A stretch of 64,000 nt of DNA, taken from assembly GCA_907165135.1 (NCBI GenBank), contig OU015568.1, positions 15,139,208 through 15,203,207 of the forward strand, written 5' to 3'. Below are positions 1 to 10,722 of the stretch, in pieces. The translations under genes were made by a program, and so were the position numbers. The stretch is from Oikopleura dioica (Eukaryota > Chordata > Appendicularia > Copelata > Oikopleuridae). Position 1 is the first letter of the stretch; each line of letters starts with the position of its first letter. The notes below the pieces were generated by a model. That model was not told where the DNA came from, did no database searches, and saw only the letters and a program-made list of their open reading frames with translations.

Positions 1-248
1 GCCGATTGACCTCCGATTCCTGCTCCAATTACGATCGCTTTTCTAAAATTTTACTTCTCAGCTTTTTACAGTTGTTTTTCGGTACCTCTGAGCCATTTTT
101 CTCTGCGTGTTTTGGTTTTATTTGAAAAGGAAGTTATGACTCAATGTTGAAATATTTCACAAAAGGGGCGAAATTAAACATGTGACTCAGTAGATCGATA
201 CTGTTGGCAGAAGGCCATGTTCAGGTGCAACCTCTACAAGCATTAAAG

Positions 249-420
249 TCTGGGCTCGGCAACCTGAGTCAGGTTTTGGAAGAGCTAAATAAATCATCTA
301 AATTTTCTTCAAACTCCTGGCGAAGCCGCTTTGCGGCTTCGTTTTAAAAAGCCGCTTCGCGGCTTTTCATTTTAGCTCTTCTAGAGCCTGACTCAGGTTT
401 TCTCAGGTTGCCGAGCCCAG
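249..420. mobile_element. MITE, hairpin-rich family A (copy 1)
   Basis: The ends are inverted copies of CTGGGCTCGGCAACC, and an inner CCTGAGTCAGG block is also inverted. The centre carries two perfect GC hairpins of the form AAGCCGC-NNN-GCGGCTT. The insert is flanked by a 7 bp direct repeat ATTAAAG at 242-248 and 421-427, a plausible target-site duplication. There is no coding capacity. The same ends and hairpins recur at 3341-3561, and end remnants lie near 7309 and 63619. The superfamily is not clear from the ends. Confidence 0.75.
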
Positions 421-786
421 ATTAAAGATATTCGTGCATTATGTAATTGCTATATTTTATTGGGATAACGATGAACCCAATTATGAATGCGAATTTGTCC
501 GCTGAAATTTCAAATCAGATCATAGTGAAAATTAGTTCAAACAAGATGAGGGGAGCGGTTGTTCTAGGGAACCGTTATTATTTCATGCTCGCTCGCGTAA
601 ATTGAAAGACGCCCGGAGCAGAATTATCTTCTCGTGGCGCTAGAGAGCCCACATCAGGACAACTCATTATTGACATGTGCACGGGGAAGAATAAGGTCGG
701 ACGAAAATTACAGAAAAGAAAGGGCGAGTTTTAAATTTTCGATAAGAGGATTCGCAGAAAAGAAGACAGAGATTGAAAACAGAAGA

Positions 787-3700
787 ATGACGAAGGGAAG
801 CTTCAACCTTGGAGTTGTGTGTGGAATTCTTCTAGTTTTCGTAGTTTCGGCGTATTTTACGATGATAAATCAAGAGAGCTTTTTAAGAAGTCCAGAATAT
901 GTTCAAAAACGTAAGTCTTTAGGCAAAATTTAATTGGATATTTTTCGAAATATTTACCAAAATTAATTTGGTATATGTGAATTGAAAATTTCTTGATTAT
1001 AAGTGGAAATTAGTAAAGAAATTTTCTTGGGACTCATCAAAATTACGAATAATAATTAAAATTAAATTGGTACTTTGACGGTTTTTCTTCGATCATTATT
1101 GATGATAAGAGGGTCTAATTGAATGATATTTAATCAATGATCAATTAGTAATTGACAATTACCAGTCATAAAATACTGAGTTTTTCTCTGAAAACGATTT
1201 CCAGGATCCAAATAGTGTAAAAGGAAATGTCACTCAAAACACGTGTAACGTGAATTATGTTTTTCCTAAAAACATTGCACTCAAGCTCTTTTATTACGTG
1301 CTTACCACAATGCATGATGTACCAGGTAGATCAGCGAACGACTGTAGTTTTGGCTAGAAAAACAAACTTTCAATATTTGAAAAATTGAAATATTGAAAAA
1401 AAATGACGGATGCTTTAGGAGATATTGAAATGGAAGCGAGCAGAACAAATTCTAGCGATTTTCTCAGCCGGAGAAATGACGAGCGAGTGAATCTGCTTAG
1501 AAAAGGTTGCAACTTGGACCAAAGGCGGCGTTAACCTATCCAAAAATGGCAAGCCAGCTCAAGAGCTTGTTTAATTGAACGGAAAATATTGCGGTCAGGG
1601 TTCTAAGTTCGCTTTGAACCAGTTCAATTGGTTGGTTAGCGTTTTGAAAGCATTTTCCGGGAATCGAAAAACATGGACTTCGATGAACTGCGAAAAATTC
1701 AGGTGGAACTGCTCGCCACGTCAGAGAAAATTGAAAGCGGCGCTAAACTGACGTTCGTTGAAAACAGAAAACAGCTTTACGACCTTTTTGACTTGAAGAA
1801 CAACGATCTCCTTACTTGTCTACCCCCGAAGGTAATTATTCATAATTGCATTTCTGAAATCAGCGAAATATGCAGGCAGATGTTTTGCTCGAATTCATCA
1901 ATGATTTCATCGTTGTACTTTAAAAAGAACGGTGCTCAGTTTTTCGCCAGCAAGATTTCAATTTAACCCCTTTGAATCAAGATATTCAATCCTTAACTAT
2001 TTTCTCGAAAAATGATCTTTGATTATTTTAACGAAATCAATCAACTGACGGCCTCGAAATTTAAACTGTCCAAAATCTTGTTTCTTCAATTTTTTAAAAA
2101 TAACTTTTTTCATAATCGAAAAAAAACATTCTTTTTAACCAGCATTGCGTCTTCTTGAAAAGGGCTTATCTCGCAAGTGCTGAGAGCTGACGAGTTTTCA
2201 AAGGATTGACAAAATCCGCCAACACTATAAAATCGCGCGTGTTTGACTTTGCAACAACAATTTGTCAAGTTCTTCATTTTAGACCGGCACCACAAACTGG
2301 CAACGATACTTTGCCGCGCTGCTCTATCCGGAACGCGAGCCGGAGAGTTTTGGAACTGACGAAATCTTCAAAGTTTTGCCTCGCTTCAAGACGAAAAATG
2401 AAATAGTCGACCAGGTATTTTTTTACAAAAATTATCACTTTTCTAGAGCGCCTGATTCAGTCTTTCAGGGTGGGAAAGAACTGAAATGAAAAGCCGCAAA
2501 GCGGCTTTTTAAAAACGAAGCCGCAAAGCGGCTTCGCAAATATTACCATGACAATCTATCAAAAATTCTGGCGAAGCCGCTTCGCGGCTTCGTTTTTTAA
2601 AAAGCCGCTGCGCGGCTTTTCATCTCAATTTTTCAGAGCCTAGTAGAGCGCTCTAAGTTAGAGCCCTCTAACTAAAAACCACTTTGAAATGTTTTTTTCA
2701 GGCGAAAATCCACAGCGTAGAAATGCGAATGATCAACGTTCGCCACCCATTTGCCCGAATTCTTTCCGCCTGGCGACAAAAATTTGGAAAGGATTTTTGG
2801 AACTTGGACATGTACGTCAGAAAATATGGAAAGAGCATTTCGAAGTTCGAGGAGATCAATTACGAGAATGAAAATGTCTTTTCTTTCCGAGCGTTTTTGG
2901 AGTACATCGTCGCTGTCGCCGAAATCAATCAGTTTGACTATCACTGGAAAACGATGGACTTTGAGGTTTGCGAAATTGAAATTGTTTATGTTCTTCTGAA
3001 CGACCAAACACGTTTTTACGCGGCCAAAGAAATCCTAGAGGCGCGTTTTCTCAAAACCGCAGCGGCTGCCCTCCTCGGTCACCGGAGTTGATAATCTCGT
3101 GTTTTTGAACTTTCTGAATTATTTATTGCTTGCTTTCTAAACTTGTCGATTTTAGTGCTCGCCTTGCTTCGTGGACTACACGATCGTGACGAAGCAGGAG
3201 ACTTCTGCGACGGACGCCAAATTCGTTACCGAACGCGCTCATGTAAGAAACTTATTTAATTTATATGACAACTTTGATACCGAGCGATTTAAAATTTATC
3301 AACCTTTACTACGAAAATTTCGCATTTACGGAATCGTATTTCTGGGCTCGGCAACCTGAGTCAGGTTCTGAAGATCTTAAACGAAAAGCCGCGCGGCGGC
3401 TTTTTTTATTTACGAAGCCGCAAATATATAACCATTACAATCTATCGAAAATTCTGCCAAAGCCGCATTGCGGCATTGTTTTTAAAAAAGCCGCGTTGCG
3501 GCTTTTCATTTTAGCTTTTCAAAACCTGACTCAGATTTTCTACACAGGTTCTAGAGCCCAGTATAGGGGACTTTATTTACTGTTATTTTTTACAATATTT
3601 TTCCAATGAAATAATCTTCCAAAATTCGACACTATTTTGATTTCCGCGGTATTTTCAATTTTAATTTAGAAAATAAATTTTCCCCAGTCTGAGACTTTCT

Positions 3701-3926
3701 CAAATTAGAAATCGCTGCAGCACAAAAATTCTTGCTAACTGGATTAATTCAGCTCCAAGGGCTGACCCACTTGCCGGGGCAGTATTCTGACTCGCCACTT
3801 CTGAGCTCTGGCCTGATCGACTTCTACCGAGACATCCCAGAAGATATCATCAAGAAGCTTTACAAAATCTACTTTGTGGACTTTTTATTATTTGGCTATT
3901 CGATCGACGAGTTTCTAAGTCATTAA
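787..3926 (+). CDS. Carbohydrate sulfotransferase (CHST / HNK-1 sulfotransferase family)
   Basis: Predicted Golgi type II membrane enzyme that moves sulfate from PAPS onto a glycan; family-level call only. Exons read as 787-894, 1205-1325, 1419-1516, 1640-1831, 2283-2414, 2702-2965, 3156-3242 and 3753-3926, totalling 392 in-frame codons. Residues ~8-25 form an uncharged membrane anchor. The 5'-phosphosulfate loop is visible as PPKTGTTNWQR across an exon junction, and the 3'-phosphate motif as NVRHPFARILSAW. The C-terminal half has the family's C-x2-C block (CSPCFVDYT...KQET..DA). Introns 1 and 3 keep frame only with GA...AG boundaries (895-1204, 1517-1639). Intron 1 is less certain because a good GTAAGT lies at 911. 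Two hairpin MITEs sit in introns 5 and 7. The exact acceptor sugar cannot be told. Confidence 0.85.
2443..2656. mobile_element. Hairpin-rich element, family A-related (copy 2)
   Basis: Lies in the intron between the PAPS-loop exon and the RHPF exon of the sulfotransferase gene. It holds four AAGCCGC/GCGGCTT hairpin arms, two on each side of a short spacer containing ACAATCTATC, which also occurs in copy 3. The outer ends (CTAGAGCGC / GCGCTCTA) differ from copies 1 and 3, so this is a divergent or rearranged member. No coding capacity. Confidence 0.6.
3341..3561. mobile_element. MITE, hairpin-rich family A (copy 3)
   Basis: Starts TCTGGGCTCGGCAACCTGAG and ends in the inverted GAGCCCAG, with the inner CCTGACTCAG inverted block and two GCGGCTT hairpins, as in copy 1. 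It occupies most of the last intron of the sulfotransferase gene. No clear target-site duplication is visible here. Confidence 0.7.
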
Positions 3927-4860
3927 TAAGTACGTTTTTGTTTATGCCTTCAATTATGTCTTCAATGTGCTATTTAAAAAATAAGCTTTGTACAAAAAAT
4001 ATCTAAAAAAAATTAATTTTCTTAAAGAAATTGAGCACTATTGGGAAGAAAAATGGATTTTTTCTTGTCGATTTCGCTAAAAAATTCTTTTGCGAAAATA
4101 AAATTTATACTCTTCTTTGATCTTTTCGCTAGAAAATATCACCTGTAAATGTACATCATCACTGGCCCAAGTATTCTTTGAGAATAAAAGAAACTTTAAA
4201 AAACGTTCCAGCGGCTTTCTTACGTGTCAGTAAAAGTCAACCGCCGTTCGAAATTGAGTCAATTACAGTCATTAGGAAACCAATTATTGAGAAAGCATCC
4301 GCTTTAAGCGTTGAGGCGACACTTGCATGATGCCCTAATGCATGAGAAAATAGGAGGAGGCCGAAAAAGAGAGGGTCTGTTTTGATTCCCTGATTTTTGT
4401 GGTTTTTGATTGATGTTTCTACAGAGAGACATAATTCACGGCGAGCGCGTTCCTGATTTACAGGTCAGTTGACAAATGCGCACAAGCTGAATTATTAAGA
4501 AGCTTTAATTGAGTTGAACACGCATTTTGCCTAACACCGCCACTCAAAGAACAGAGAAAAGAAAATAACAGACGACAACAACTTTCAAAAATGCTGGACA
4601 ATCCTCATCAGGGCTTATCTAGGGCTCAAAGATGTCAACAAATCTGAAATATTAAGGACACTCCAAAAGTTCTAATTTAGGAAACATGAATTTTATTCAA
4701 GAGTCGACTTGAAACTTTTTTTGTTTTTGATAATTTTCGAGCTTATCAAAAAGTCTGCTTCAATTTATCCCCTCAAGTCGCCAGTTCACGAGTAAAGGTA
4801 TGACTAGAGCTTTCTCAGGAGCTACGCAAGCATTCATAATCCAATCTCAAACGCGTGTTT
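3927..4860. other. Intergenic / undetermined
   Basis: AT-rich sequence with no supported full ORF. A possible coding stretch ends near 4790 (reading ...YPLKSPVH) and could be an upstream exon of the acidic gene that follows, joined by a GAGTAA donor. Its start could not be found. Confidence 0.4.
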
Positions 4861-4862
4861 AG

Positions 4863-5072
4863 CGATTTCGTGAGGAGCTTCCTTATTGGGGATGGTTCGA
4901 CTCGTCGTTGCTCTGTTGCCTGGGATGGGAATCTGACGAAGATGATGAGGACTATGACAGTGGTGAGCTTTTTGCGTTTTTCCGGTATTGAAAATTCATT
5001 TCAGACGAGTCACCTGATGATTTCGAAGAAGTCTACCAAATGCTCCCAACAATTTCAGAAACAGTCGCCTGA
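4863..5072 (+). CDS. Unidentified acidic protein, 3' exons only
   Basis: Two exons (4863-4962 and 5005-5072) join in phase through a 42 bp GT-AG intron and end at a TGA. They encode 55 residues: a Trp-rich start (LPYWGWF), a CCLGWESDEDD stretch, then an acidic tail DYDSDESPDDFEEVYQ. The 5' end is not resolved; an exon ending near 4790 is a candidate. I do not recognise the family. The clean splice sites and consistent phase argue that it is real. Confidence 0.45.
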
Positions 5073-5254
5073 TCAGTGGTCACCTTGTTTTTCCCATTAT
5101 TTCTGTCGATCTGTAAATACTTAAAACTCGTTTAAATTCGAACTCAATGAATAGATAATGCCCAAAAATTGACGGCTCGAAACTAATAATTCGCCTTCGA
5201 CAGCTTCGAAAAGCACTTTGAAAAGCAGAAATAAAAAAAATTGCGATGGTGTAT

Positions 5255-6501
5255 TTAGCAGTCTTGATTTTCAGTTGGTAAACCGCGGCAGCAAAAGGGT
5301 TGGCTTCTTGTTTTCAGATGGAAATCTGGAGCGTTTCCACAACACTTATCGCCGGTTGGTGGTGGTCTTGGTTTTCCTCCGCCGCTTCCGTTGGAGTTTC
5401 CTCCACCGCCGTGGTGGGGACAGGATTTTGCTCGGTCGAAACCAGCTCTTCCTATGGAAAATTATTGTTATTCGTCAATTGGATCGTCTAGGGTTAGGGT
5501 TGGGCCCCTAATGGTTAGGGTTGATCCCCTAGACTTTAGGGAATTTGATCACTACCGGCATGATATTTGACGTCCCAGCTCATTTCGTGTTCTTTGAGTT
5601 CTAGAGCCAAGCGCTTGTCACATTCGCAAATGTCTCTTCTGCAAGGATTCTTATTCTGTGAACAGTCTAGTGTCTTTGACTCGGTGTCGACTATCAATTT
5701 GTAGATGTTGTCTTCTGGCAGACACGTGCTGCTCTTGGTCTGAAATTTGAAATTTGAGACGCTTTTTAAAGCTCGTTTAACGCGCAAAACTGGGTGCACG
5801 ATATTAGCACGGCTTTAGAGTTTATACCTTGTGTTTATCTGATAAGCAGGTAGTGCACACGTGATGTTGCCGGCAGGCTCTGTCAATATCGTCCACTGGG
5901 TTTCCGCCCGGCGCCACTTCGTCCATAATGATGTGTTCGTGGACGGCTAAGCACCAACAACCATAGCCGCAGTATCGACCGAAGCCGGTGCCGACCGTTG
6001 TATTAAGCTTCTTGATTGAGTCTGCCATTACACCGACGATTGCGACCTTAAGGGTGTCTACATCGATTTTGGTTATCCCAGTTAGGGTTAGGGTTAGGGG
6101 ATACAATACAAATGCCTTACAAATTTTTTTTCTTGACGGCACCCCTTATTTGTTAATTGAAACTTGGACAAGAGGGTTCAAAAAATGCCAATTTTCTCTC
6201 AAGCTCAGTCATGAAAGTCAAGTTGGTTCCAGTGACAGAGATGACATTTTAGAACCGAGGGTAATTTGGCATCATCTCTCACCTTTAGCTGTTTCATCTT
6301 TCTGGACGCTAGAAGTCCCTTTTCCGACCGTTCCAAAAGTCCACCAAACTGGCTGAAAAACTCATCGTCTTCAGACTCGATCCCTACCGCCTTGAAGTAA
6401 GTGTCTACCGCCCGATCGTAAGAAAGATCATCCGGATCTAGGATCACTTTCAGGCTCTCAACGGGGCTCAAAAGAGCTGCTAAAAAGTAAAAAAGCATCA
6501 T
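5255..6501 (-). CDS. Secreted phospholipase A2-like protein with altered active site
   Basis: Four exons on the minus strand (6283-6501, 6046-5828, 5739-5556, 5451-5255) join in phase to 272 residues with a signal peptide (MMLFYFLAALLSPVES). The core has the PLA2 Ca-loop start RYCGYGCWC and the helix motif NPVDDIDRACRQHHVC; the last exon gives a Gly-rich linker and KCCGNAP...FCCRG. In active enzymes the catalytic His is followed by the Ca-binding Asp. Here the pair is His-His, and the loop has an insertion in place of the usual GGxG, so classical Ca-dependent catalysis is doubtful (inference). Introns 1 and 3 carry TTAGGG-type repeats. A shorter version would stop at 5536 if the last intron is retained. 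Confidence 0.8.
5487..5541. repeat. Telomere-like TTAGGG cluster inside an intron
   Basis: Contains TAGGGTTAGGGTTGGG, GGTTAGGGTTG and CTTTAGGG within 55 bp, and lies inside the third intron (5452-5555) of the PLA2-like gene. Confidence 0.75.
6079..6100. repeat. Telomere-like TTAGGG repeat inside an intron
   Basis: About three tandem TTAGGG units (AGTTAGGGTTAGGGTTAGGG) inside the first intron of the PLA2-like gene. Confidence 0.75.
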
Positions 6502-6962
6502 TTTAATTTTTTTTCTAGCGCTATCGAGTTATTCCCTTAGCGAAAGAAGTGAATGAAGACTTTCCCGAGCGGGTGGTGCTATTTATGTGCGAAAAACTAA
6601 ATCAAATTAGATGTTCCGTTTTAATGCGAGTTCTGCTCAATTTTCCCAAGAATCTTTGATCATTCTACCGTACTTTCGCTTCTTATTTAATAACAACGGC
6701 GGCGAATTTCGATCAAAGTTGACAAAAATTGCATTTATCAATTCAAAAATCATCTTGTGTATTTTATTATGAACAGTTGTTTCAGTCAGTTGTCGTTTTT
6801 GGTCGCGACCCAATCGAATGGTTTTTGAACTTTTCTCTTCTTCTCAGTTTCAGAATTCTTCTCGGCAGAAATGAGTCCAACATCCAACAGCATTCCTTCT
6901 TTTTTGAATTGAAGATTTTTCGAATTCCTTCATTCAAAAATCAAAAAATCGAAATCGAATTT

Positions 6963-7172
6963 TCAAATCATTCCTGGAAATTCGGATATTTCTTCCGCCT
7001 CTTCGCTTTGTACTTCAACAACACCAACTGGCCCCTGCACATCTTCATATTTGTCGACAAAGTCGTTGACTCTTAGTCTCTTCGCTCTCTGAGCAAGTGT
7101 TCTTGGCCTTCCAAAAACATTGCCGCTGACGGAAGAAAGCTGAAGAAAAATCAGATTCAAAAGCAGCTTCAT
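6963..7172 (-). CDS. Small secreted protein, function unknown
   Basis: Single-exon ORF of 69 residues starting at the ATG at 7172. It opens with a signal-peptide-like MKLLLNLIFLQLSSVSG, followed by a basic stretch with possible dibasic/monobasic processing sites (RPRTLAQRAKRLR) and an acidic C-terminus. It sits between the PLA2-like gene (same strand) and the kinase gene (opposite strand). No family recognised; a peptide precursor is one possibility. Chance ORF not excluded. Confidence 0.4.
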   Translation of the reverse strand: MKLLLNLIFLQLSSVSGNVFGRPRTLAQRAKRLRVNDFVDKYEDVQGPVGVVEVQSEEAEEISEFPGMI

Positions 7173-7308
7173 TTTTCCTCTTTTCAAATGAGAGAATGAA
7201 GAGAAGAACTGTTGATGTATTTGCAGTTTTGGCATTCTAAATAAAAGGACATGAAATAAGCTTTTCAAAACACATTCTTTCTAAAGGACAAAACATGTTC
7301 CCAGTCTT

Positions 7309-7350
7309 CTGGGCTTGGAAACCTGTGTAGAAGTTCTGAGTCAGGTTCTG
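7309..7350. mobile_element. Remnant of hairpin MITE family A end
   Basis: Reads CTGGGCTTGGAAACCTG followed by CTGAGTCAGGTTCTGAG, a degraded form of the family A terminus. The other end and the hairpins are missing. Confidence 0.5.
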
Positions 7351-7597
7351 AGCGGTTTCCTCCTTTTTATTTTCATCCAAAAGTGACCCTTTTTTTTAAT
7401 AATTTAACTGCGATGAACTTGTCCTGTCGGTGTTATAAAATCAATAACGAGCGATTCAAAATCATGTTAAGAACAATATAATAAAGGCAATAAAATTCTA
7501 GTGGTTATGATTCAAGAGCGATAATGACTCAGGCGAGCATAAAATTTTGAAAATCGAAACGGGAAAATCGCCAGTTTACTTGACTTTAAGAGTAGAG

Positions 7598-9100
7598 ATG
7601 GAGCTCAGCATCGCGGAAGGACAAATTATTAATATCAGAAGATCTACCAGCAAAGAAAAGGTGCCAATGTTTCTTATCAAGGATATGCTGGCACATGGGT
7701 AGGATTTTTTTTAATATTAGTTAGAAACATTCAGGGGCTTTGGTGGAATCTACGTTGCTAGAGATCTGACCCGGGATAGAGAAATCGTGTTGAAAATGGA
7801 AAGTCACAAAGCAAAGCATCCACAGCTAGAAATCGAGAAAGAAATTTACTCGTAAGCAATTTTGAACCCAAAAAGAACCCTTTTTACATTAAAATTGCCA
7901 ATTTTAACCTCCAAATTAGATTGATTTACGATAGAAAAACCCAATTTATTCCGCATTTTCCGATGTTTCACCGATTCCAGCAAAAGGTCAAGCTGGATTT
8001 CCTCGGAGAAAACGAAAAGAAAGAATCAAATCTCTTCAACCTTTTGGCGATAGAAAGACTCGGCCCGAATCTGTATCATATTCTGAGGCGGAGCAAAAAA
8101 AGAAAATTTCATTTGGAAGAAAACAGGGGAAAATTTAAAGAAGGAATCAGTCTCAAAGCTGTCATGGAAATTGCTGTGCAGTGTTTTGAGTGCATCGAAT
8201 TTCTTCACGAAAAGAAAGTCGTCCATCGTGATATAAAGCCGGATAACTTCGTTGTCGGGCTTATTGGCACTTCCAAACGCTCGGTGGTTCATTTGGTCGA
8301 TTTTGGGCTAGCAAAAAAGGTATTCAAAAAAGGGGCAACTGTTAGGGTTAGGGTTTCATAAGAAATCAAAATTTCTTTATTTATGAAAAACCGAAAGGAA
8401 AAAAATATCTTTCCAGTATGAATCAAAAAATGTATTTATGCCGAAAGAAGCAAAGTACTGTACCGGTACTGATAGTTACATGTCCCTCCATGTTCAAGCT
8501 TCCCGCCGAAACCCCTCGTTGAGAGATGACTGTATTTCTCTTTGGAAAGTGGCTAAAAATTTATCTTTCCACTATTTTTTTTTTGGATGAGATTAGCCAC
8601 TATGAAGCTACACGCTTTTTGAATTATACCGCGGCGTTCTTTGGTGGAGCAAGCTCAAAATTGAAAACAAGAAAGAAAAAGTCAAAAAGATCATCGAGCT
8701 GAAACACGCGCAACTCAAGCAAGGTGTCCAAGAAGAATTCCCAGAGATGAAGCAAATTCAAAATATTTTAGGTACTTTTGAATTTGAATTCTGACTGATA
8801 TATTTTAAGAAAATTGTTATGCAATGGCCTTCACTGAGTTTCCGAACTACGAAATGTTTCGTACGCAATTAAGGGGGTGCACAACGGATTACAGTTAACT
8901 GAAAACTTGTTTTTTTTTCGATCGAAAAACATCAAATTACCAAAAAATGAACGAAATTGGTCATTCTTGGGAATTTTATTTGAATTTTATATTGAATTTT
9001 TAATTCGTTGTGACCCCCCAAAAGCCAGATGCAAGAAGCGAATGCTGCTCATTGTGGGCACGCACTGGACTGGCTTACGCCAGAGTTTTCCGATTTGTAG
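7598..9100 (+). CDS. Casein kinase 1 superfamily Ser/Thr kinase (tau-tubulin kinase-like)
   Basis: Exons 7598-7698, 7735-7851, 7920-8319, 8417-8544, 8608-8771 and 8810-8876 join in phase; the last exon (from 9029) is less certain. Motifs in order: glycine loop GGFGGIYVA, ATP lysine in IVLKMES, catalytic loop VHRDIKPDNF, a VDFGLAKK in the DFG position, then GTDSYMS and DDCISLCYTLFELYRG, the CK1/TTBK-type helix F region. That last stretch only forms if intron 8545-8607 has GA...AG ends; with the nearby GT the frame is lost. A 3-4 unit TTAGGG repeat lies in the preceding intron. Substrate unknown. The C-terminus after 8876 may read ...ALDWLTPEFSDL, but the junction phase is unresolved at a run of five G. 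Confidence 0.75.
8340..8358. repeat. Telomere-like TTAGGG repeat inside an intron
   Basis: GTTAGGGTTAGGGTTT just inside the 5' part of the kinase intron 8320-8416. Confidence 0.7.
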
Positions 9101-9505
9101 CTTCTGCCTTTTTCTGTTTATCGAAAATATATCAACTGACGAAATTATCCTGTTACTTATTTAATGTATTCAGACGGAATCGTAGCAACGAGATACAGTA
9201 TAATTTTTAATAAAGCGGAAGTCTTGGTTAATTTCGCAAGAGTCTAAAAGGCTATTTAGAAACACTTCAATTTGAGAAATTATAAATTTTTTGCGATAAG
9301 AGCTCTTGATGAGAAACCATTTTTAGATAATAGAAAGCAAATAAAAATGCTTGTGGCCTGTCAGAAAAAACCAATAGAATGATCGTTCGATGCGCCCGCT
9401 CTCTGCCAATATAAAAAGACACTGCGCAAAGTTTTCCACTCAGACAAGTTCGAGAGATAAAAAAATAGATTTTCGTTCGAAAATTTATGTTTCATTTTTT
9501 AGAGA
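9101..9505. promoter_or_regulatory. Intergenic between kinase and aldo-keto reductase
   Basis: About 400 bp, AT-rich, no ORF supported. A TATAAAA-like sequence at 9411-9417 followed by an A-rich leader suggests the promoter region of the downstream reductase. No factor site is claimed. Confidence 0.35.
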
Positions 9506-10655
9506 ATGCGATCGTTGAAATTGAACACAGGAAACTCCATTCCAGAGCTTGGATTTGGCACTTGGCTCGCCGCTCCTGGCGTCGTCCAGACATCTGTAGA
9601 AGCTGCGATCAAAACCGGTTTCCGACACATTGACTGCGCCGCCATTTACGGAAACGAGAAAGAAGTTGGTGCGGCGTTCAAAAATGCTTTTGCCAGCGTA
9701 AGTTTTTTCAGAGAGAAAAATTTTTATAGAAGAGTGGATTTTAGGGTGTGAAGAGAAGCGATCTTTTCGTCACCTCAAAACTGTGGAATACATTCCACAA
9801 GCCAGCGGAAGTCAGGCCCGCTTTGGAGAGAACTCTCGCTGACTTGGGTCTTGAATATCTCGATCTGTACTTGATTCACTGGCCGATGGGTTACGACAAC
9901 GGCGGGGACGTGAGCAACACGTTTCCGCGAAACGAAGATGGAACCATTATCGCCAGCGATTCGGACTACCTCGACGCCTGGAAAGAAATGGAAAAGCTAG
10001 TTGCGGCTGGACTGGTCAAAGCGATCGGAGTTTCGAATTTTTCCAAAAGCCAGATCCAGCGCTGCATCGACAACAGCAACACTGTTCCGGCGGTGAACCA
10101 GGTCGAATGCCACCCGTATTTTAATCAAAGCGATTTGGCGAGCTTCTGCAAGGAAAGAGGAATTCTTCTTACCGCTTACTCGCCCTTTTGCAATCCTGGC
10201 AGACCCTGGGCCGGAACTGAAAAAGGTAAAAAAAATACCAAAAACCCGTTTTGATCTTGCTTTATTATTAAGACGGAAAGAATAACGAACAAGTTCCTCT
10301 TCTGCAAAATGAAGTCGTCGCCTCTGTGGCGGCAAAATACAAGAAAAATAATGGACACGTTCTCCTCCGATATCAACTTGACAGAGGGTAAGTGCCCAAA
10401 ACAAGGACAAACTTTTCATAATTTTACAGAATCGTGTGCCTGACGAAGTCCGTGAATCCGGAACGAATCGCCTCGAACTTCGACATTTTCTCGTTCGAGC
10501 TCAACGGCGACGATTTGAAAAAGCTCGATGGGCTCCAGACTGGAGTGCGAATGCTCCCACTCGACTGGGACGGACTCAAAAACGTAAGAATGAATTTAGA
10601 ATTCCCAGAGTCTTCATAAATTTTCTAGCACAAAGACTACCCCTTCCACGAGTAA
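9506..10655 (+). CDS. Aldo-keto reductase (NADPH-dependent, AKR1-like)
   Basis: Five exons (9506-9697, 9745-10225, 10273-10387, 10430-10583, 10629-10655), all with GT-AG introns of 41-47 bp, give 322 residues, the usual AKR length. The catalytic tetrad can be placed: Asp and Tyr in HIDCAAIYGNE, Lys in VTSKLWNT and His in LIHWP. Further family signatures are IGVSNFSKSQI, NQVECHPY, and the cofactor-binding segment CLTKSVNPERIASN (usually IPKS...R...N; here TKS). The tail DYPFHE resembles AKR1A-type C-termini. Cytosolic reduction of aldehydes or ketones is the expected role; the physiological substrate cannot be inferred. Gene intact. Confidence 0.93.
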
Positions 10656-10722
10656 AATGAAAATCATTTCCTGTGACAAGTTAACAAGAAGAATATACAA
10701 ATCAAGTGAGAAAGTGTCTCAT

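Noticed and set aside
5218-5511. Plus-strand ORF with Trp/Ser-rich sequence over 5.2-5.5 kb
   Set aside because: The opposite strand in this interval is the last PLA2-like exon, with CCG and CC Cys pairs in the correct phase; the plus ORF is a shadow.
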